A stretch of 64,000 nt of DNA, from NCBI GenBank assembly GCA_031763025.1, contig JASSKH010000037.1:1550001-1614000 (forward strand). Reading direction: 5' to 3'. Origin of the DNA: Macrocystis pyrifera (Eukaryota; Sar; Phaeophyceae; Laminariales; Laminariaceae). A program made the position numbers and the translations under genes. Below are positions 60,270 through 64,000 of the stretch, in pieces; within the stretch, counting starts at the first letter, position 1, and each line of letters opens with the position of its first letter. Under the pieces are notes generated by a model. That model did not search any database. It was not told where the DNA came from and saw only the letters and a program-made list of their open reading frames with translations.

Positions 60270-61538
60270 GCTGTTTATGAAAGTCGGCTGCGTTCAGACT
60301 TGCAGGCGCAGCAATGCTACACACTCAAGTATCATAAATCGTTTTCGGTTTTTCGACGCATTGTGAGGAGCGAATGGAGTCAGGGACACCACAAATAGGA
60401 ACTCAAAAACTCATCCATCATTCGTACAGGTACAGAGAGCAGCTGTAAAGCTGAGTGTACCAAAATTGTACGTGCACTCGTACTCTCCATAACTTCTCGT
60501 TCCAGTCAGTCAGTCACGAGCTCGCCAAAAGGCGGCTCTGATCGAAAGGACCTCGAAATCAGGGAGAGGAGGGCCAAAAACCAACACAAGAATTCAAGCA
60601 CGTCAAAAGTCAAAAACGAAGTTGGTTTTTATTACGAGTTTTTCAATTGTTTATTTTTAATTTCGAACGCACGAAGGGCTGCCGAGGTATCGCCCTTTTA
60701 TCTCTAAGCTCTTCTCCACCCTGCACCCCTAAACTGGATATATATCCTTTTTTTTCTTTTTTATTCATAAACCCCTCTTATTCCCTCCCTACCCTATATC
60801 CCACCCCCGTCCCTTGTTTGGTTCTGCAAGCAGCAGACGTTCTTTCATTCATCATTCCGGCATTTTGTGGTACACCTACTTTACTTTGAGACGCGACCTC
60901 CTGTAGCTCGAGCAAACCGTCGAGAGGGCCGAGTATAATCCGGAAGGAACTAAACAAAAACATGGTACAACTGACGCCGAGAGGTACGCTTCTGCCCTGC
61001 CGCTTGAAACAAATTGAGGGGTTTACTTACCAGCAGCAGTAGAGAGACACCAAAAAACAACGGAGCGTCAAAGCCCCGCCAAGGACGGTCGGTACGCCCA
61101 GCGCACGACGCGCCGCGCCTAAGCTGCCTGCGCCGGTAGGGAGGCGCTGAACCGAAGCACTCGTAAAAGCAGTGACCAGAACAAGACTGTACAAACAAGG
61201 AGCTTACCGACGATGATGCTACCACAACTACTGCTGATCTACCGATCTCTGTTAGGGATATAAAGGTAACAAACGCCGAACCTCCTCCCACAACCCCCTC
61301 AAACGAGCGGGTTCACCGGCGCGAGGAAAAGCGGGCGTGCTGACCGCGGAAAATATCCCTCGTGCCTCCTAAAGGGCCCGCTCGCCCGCGCCTTATAACC
61401 AACCAATGACCCCTCCAAAAAAAAAAAAAAACGCAGCAAAAATAATCGGCTGGGCTGAGAGACCCAGCACTACTGTACAGCGAGAGGCGATACACATACA
61501 CGAAAGATAGGCCACGCGGTCCTTCCGAGCCTGCCTGC

Positions 61539-62772
61539 CTAGATCCTCTTCTTCGTGGTCTTGTTGACGAGGGACTTGTGGATGTGGGGGATGACACCGC
61601 CGCCCGCGATGGTGGCTTTGATCAGCGTGTCCAGCTCCTCGTCTCCGCGGATCGCAAGCTGCAAGTGGCGCGGTGTGATCCGCTTCACCTTGAGGTCCTT
61701 GCACGCGTTACCCGCCAACTCCAGCACCTCGGCGGTCAAGTACTCGAGGATCGCCGCCGTGTACACCGCCGATGTCGCACCCACACGCTGGTGGGAGTGC
61801 ACCCGCGACTTGAGGAATCGGTGTATACGACCCACCGGGAACTGCAGGCCCGCCTTGGACGACCGCGACTGCGGTGCCTTTTTTGACGTCGGGGCCTTGC
61901 CACCCTTGCCACCCTTTCCGCCCTTGCCGCCCTTGCCAGACTGCCGGGGAACACAGGCAGGTAGAGAGGCCGGGATGCGCAAGAGTCAGACGAGATACGC
62001 CACGAGCGTGTACGATGGGAGAGCAAGGAGAGTCGTGGTAACTCTCGAGATACGGCGGCTAGCTGTACGAGCTGGCATTGGCAGTTGCTCGACGATGGGA
62101 CAGGGGCATACTCTGGCTCTCAGCAACACACGAACCAGACCTGGGGTAGGTCCTCTTGGAGGCGAAAAAAAAACAAGTAAAAAAAAAAAACCAAGCCGAA
62201 AACAAAGTAAATGACTCCGGTTTCGATCGTATATCCTGGGAGATTTGGAGAGCGGCGAGCAAAGGAACCTGCACCAACCCGTGCGATCATGTGGCCGCAT
62301 TCAGTAGATTGTCGAAGACGCCGATGGGCGGCAGGGACATGACGCAAACTGCTACAATGGTGCGGAGAGGATCTTGACTAATCTTGACGCCACGCCCTGC
62401 CCGCAAACCATTTTCACATAGGCTAGGTTTGAAAATGAATAAAGAGGATAATAACGGCTGTGTTTTTGGAGAGCAAGAGTCCGCGCGATTGTCGATGCCC
62501 ACCAACAACGAGCCGGACAGGGAAGATACGTCGGCAGCTACTAGGTCTGGGGAGAATGTACAGACAAGTGGAATCTGCCCGGCATGTCTCGAAGACGCCC
62601 GGAGTATCGGAAACGCTCAAAAACTCAAAAAACTCTCAGAAACCTAAAACGCGCGCTGCTCGAGGACCAGGTCCTTGAGGCGCGCAGCCTGCAGGAAGCA
62701 CGATGCAAAAACAAAAAGGAGGGTTGGTACTAGCTCTACGAAAGACTACCTTTCTTCACGGTTTCTCACCAT
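61539..62772 (-). CDS. H2A.Z: Histone variant H2A.Z
   Basis: The main exon 61940-61539 (minus) encodes a Gly/Lys-rich tail, then [76 protein letters not shown] and [14 protein letters not shown], ending TTKKRI. The [11 protein letters not shown] and GGGVIPHIH segments are H2A.Z rather than canonical H2A. H2A.Z replaces H2A in nucleosomes at promoters and is loaded by SWR1-type remodellers. The exon starts at a phase-0 acceptor (CCCCGGCAG|TCT), so the start codon is in an upstream exon. The best candidate is an ATG-only coding exon: ATG at 62772-62770 (context CACC ATG) followed at once by donor GTGAGA. That gives an 829-bp intron and is an inference; the main exon is certain. Confidence 0.93.
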
Positions 62773-63492
<720 letters not shown>

Positions 63493-64000
63493 GCACTTCT
63501 TGCCTAGCTAGGGGTCGAATGCACTCATCGCCAGACGCCCCAAGTACAAACCACCTGGTGTTTACTCAACACCACCAACCTGACGAAAGACAAGTGCAGC
63601 TGCTGAGTCTTGCACGAACAACTGCATATGACCGGACTTGTGATGCTCTCCAGCGCCCGGGCGAGTGACGGGAGCCAAGGAGGCGATATCTCACGTGCAT
63701 ATTTCAGGTGCGAAAGCCTTCCGTCCCGATATTTTTTTGCCTGTGCCTGTACGACGATAATTTGAATTTTGCTGCCGTTGTGCCTCGGTTTTCGGTTGTT
63801 GGTGCACCTGGTACATACCTACAACAGTAGTACGTCGCGGCGCGGCCTGGTCGCCTCTTCGCTTGAGTGAACTGCTGTTGTGAGAGGTGGTTTTGTTACC
63901 AGTCGATACATGGATACTGCTGCTGATGTTGTGCATGCCTCTCTCTTTCCATGTGGTGTGATCATATACGTCTTTGTCGAATTTGAATTTCGTGCTGGGC
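63493..64000. other. 3' flank of H4, no feature recognised
   Basis: About 500 bp without a recognisable gene, repeat family or histone hairpin. A few GTAC-rich words occur around 63805-63835. Confidence 0.5.

Larger units (their letters stand above)
55816..61538. other. Intergenic region with inverted-repeat elements
   Basis: Opens with 42 G (55833-55874), probably in the 3' untranslated region of the bromodomain gene. Short TG and GT microsatellites lie at 56320 and 57450. Element 57678-58782, a partial ACCCG-type repeat 59210-59425 and a MITE 60078-60269 are entered separately or noted. No open frame here has recognisable features; the stretch 61300-61538 is likely the 3' flank of H2A.Z. 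Confidence 0.6.

Noticed and set aside
63493..63560. Histone 3' stem-loop after H4
   Set aside because: No hairpin of the metazoan histone type is present in the sequence after the stop codon.

Overview
The window is nuclear DNA from a eukaryote with many large spliceosomal introns (GT-AG, about 0.3-4.3 kb), proteins rich in low-complexity Ala, Gly and Ser, very long C or G homopolymers, and dense small repeats. This pattern fits a stramenopile, most likely a brown alga of the Ectocarpus type. That assignment is an inference from genome style, not a database match.

Layout, left to right: (1) 1-2600 holds local duplications, a decayed Helitron Rep/helicase relic (about 1005-2225) and a short palindromic element. 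(2) 2936-8753 (+) holds the 3' five exons of a TBC1D5-like Rab GTPase-activating protein; its 5' exons are not seen. (3) 8754-16445 is a gene-poor repeat region with a poly-C-tailed SINE-like element, an 83-bp tandem array, a tRNA-like unit and 0.8 kb of degenerate CCAACCCT repeat. (4) 22779-16446 (-) is a complete six-exon SURF6-family nucleolar protein gene, with every exon phase consistent. (5) About 23993-55815 (+) is one giant gene of at least 14 exons. It has an RS-rich N-terminus, then five bromodomain-like modules separated by Ala/Lys/Ser/Gly-rich linkers, then an unrecognised conserved C-terminal region. Splice phases join all exons, including the stretch that would otherwise look like two or three genes. 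(6) 55816-61538 is intergenic and rich in inverted-repeat elements. (7) 61539-62772 (-) is histone variant H2A.Z and 63181-63492 (+) is intronless histone H4, arranged head to head.

The functional theme is chromatin and nucleolus: a polybromo-like acetyl-lysine reader, H2A.Z, H4 and SURF6, next to an endosomal TBC protein. The most striking points are these. Only the last of the five bromodomains keeps the acetyl-lysine-binding Asn (the five motifs are NSFLYS, NCRRYY, NAIRYF, NGIVWW, NAIAYN). A 24-bp repeat exon is open in two frames with an AGAG acceptor that selects the frame. A 15-bp exon end has been duplicated with its own splice sites. A family of repeats ends in long poly-C, and some copies lie just before splice acceptors. 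Several coding frames break exactly at G runs, which points to homopolymer length error or hypervariability.
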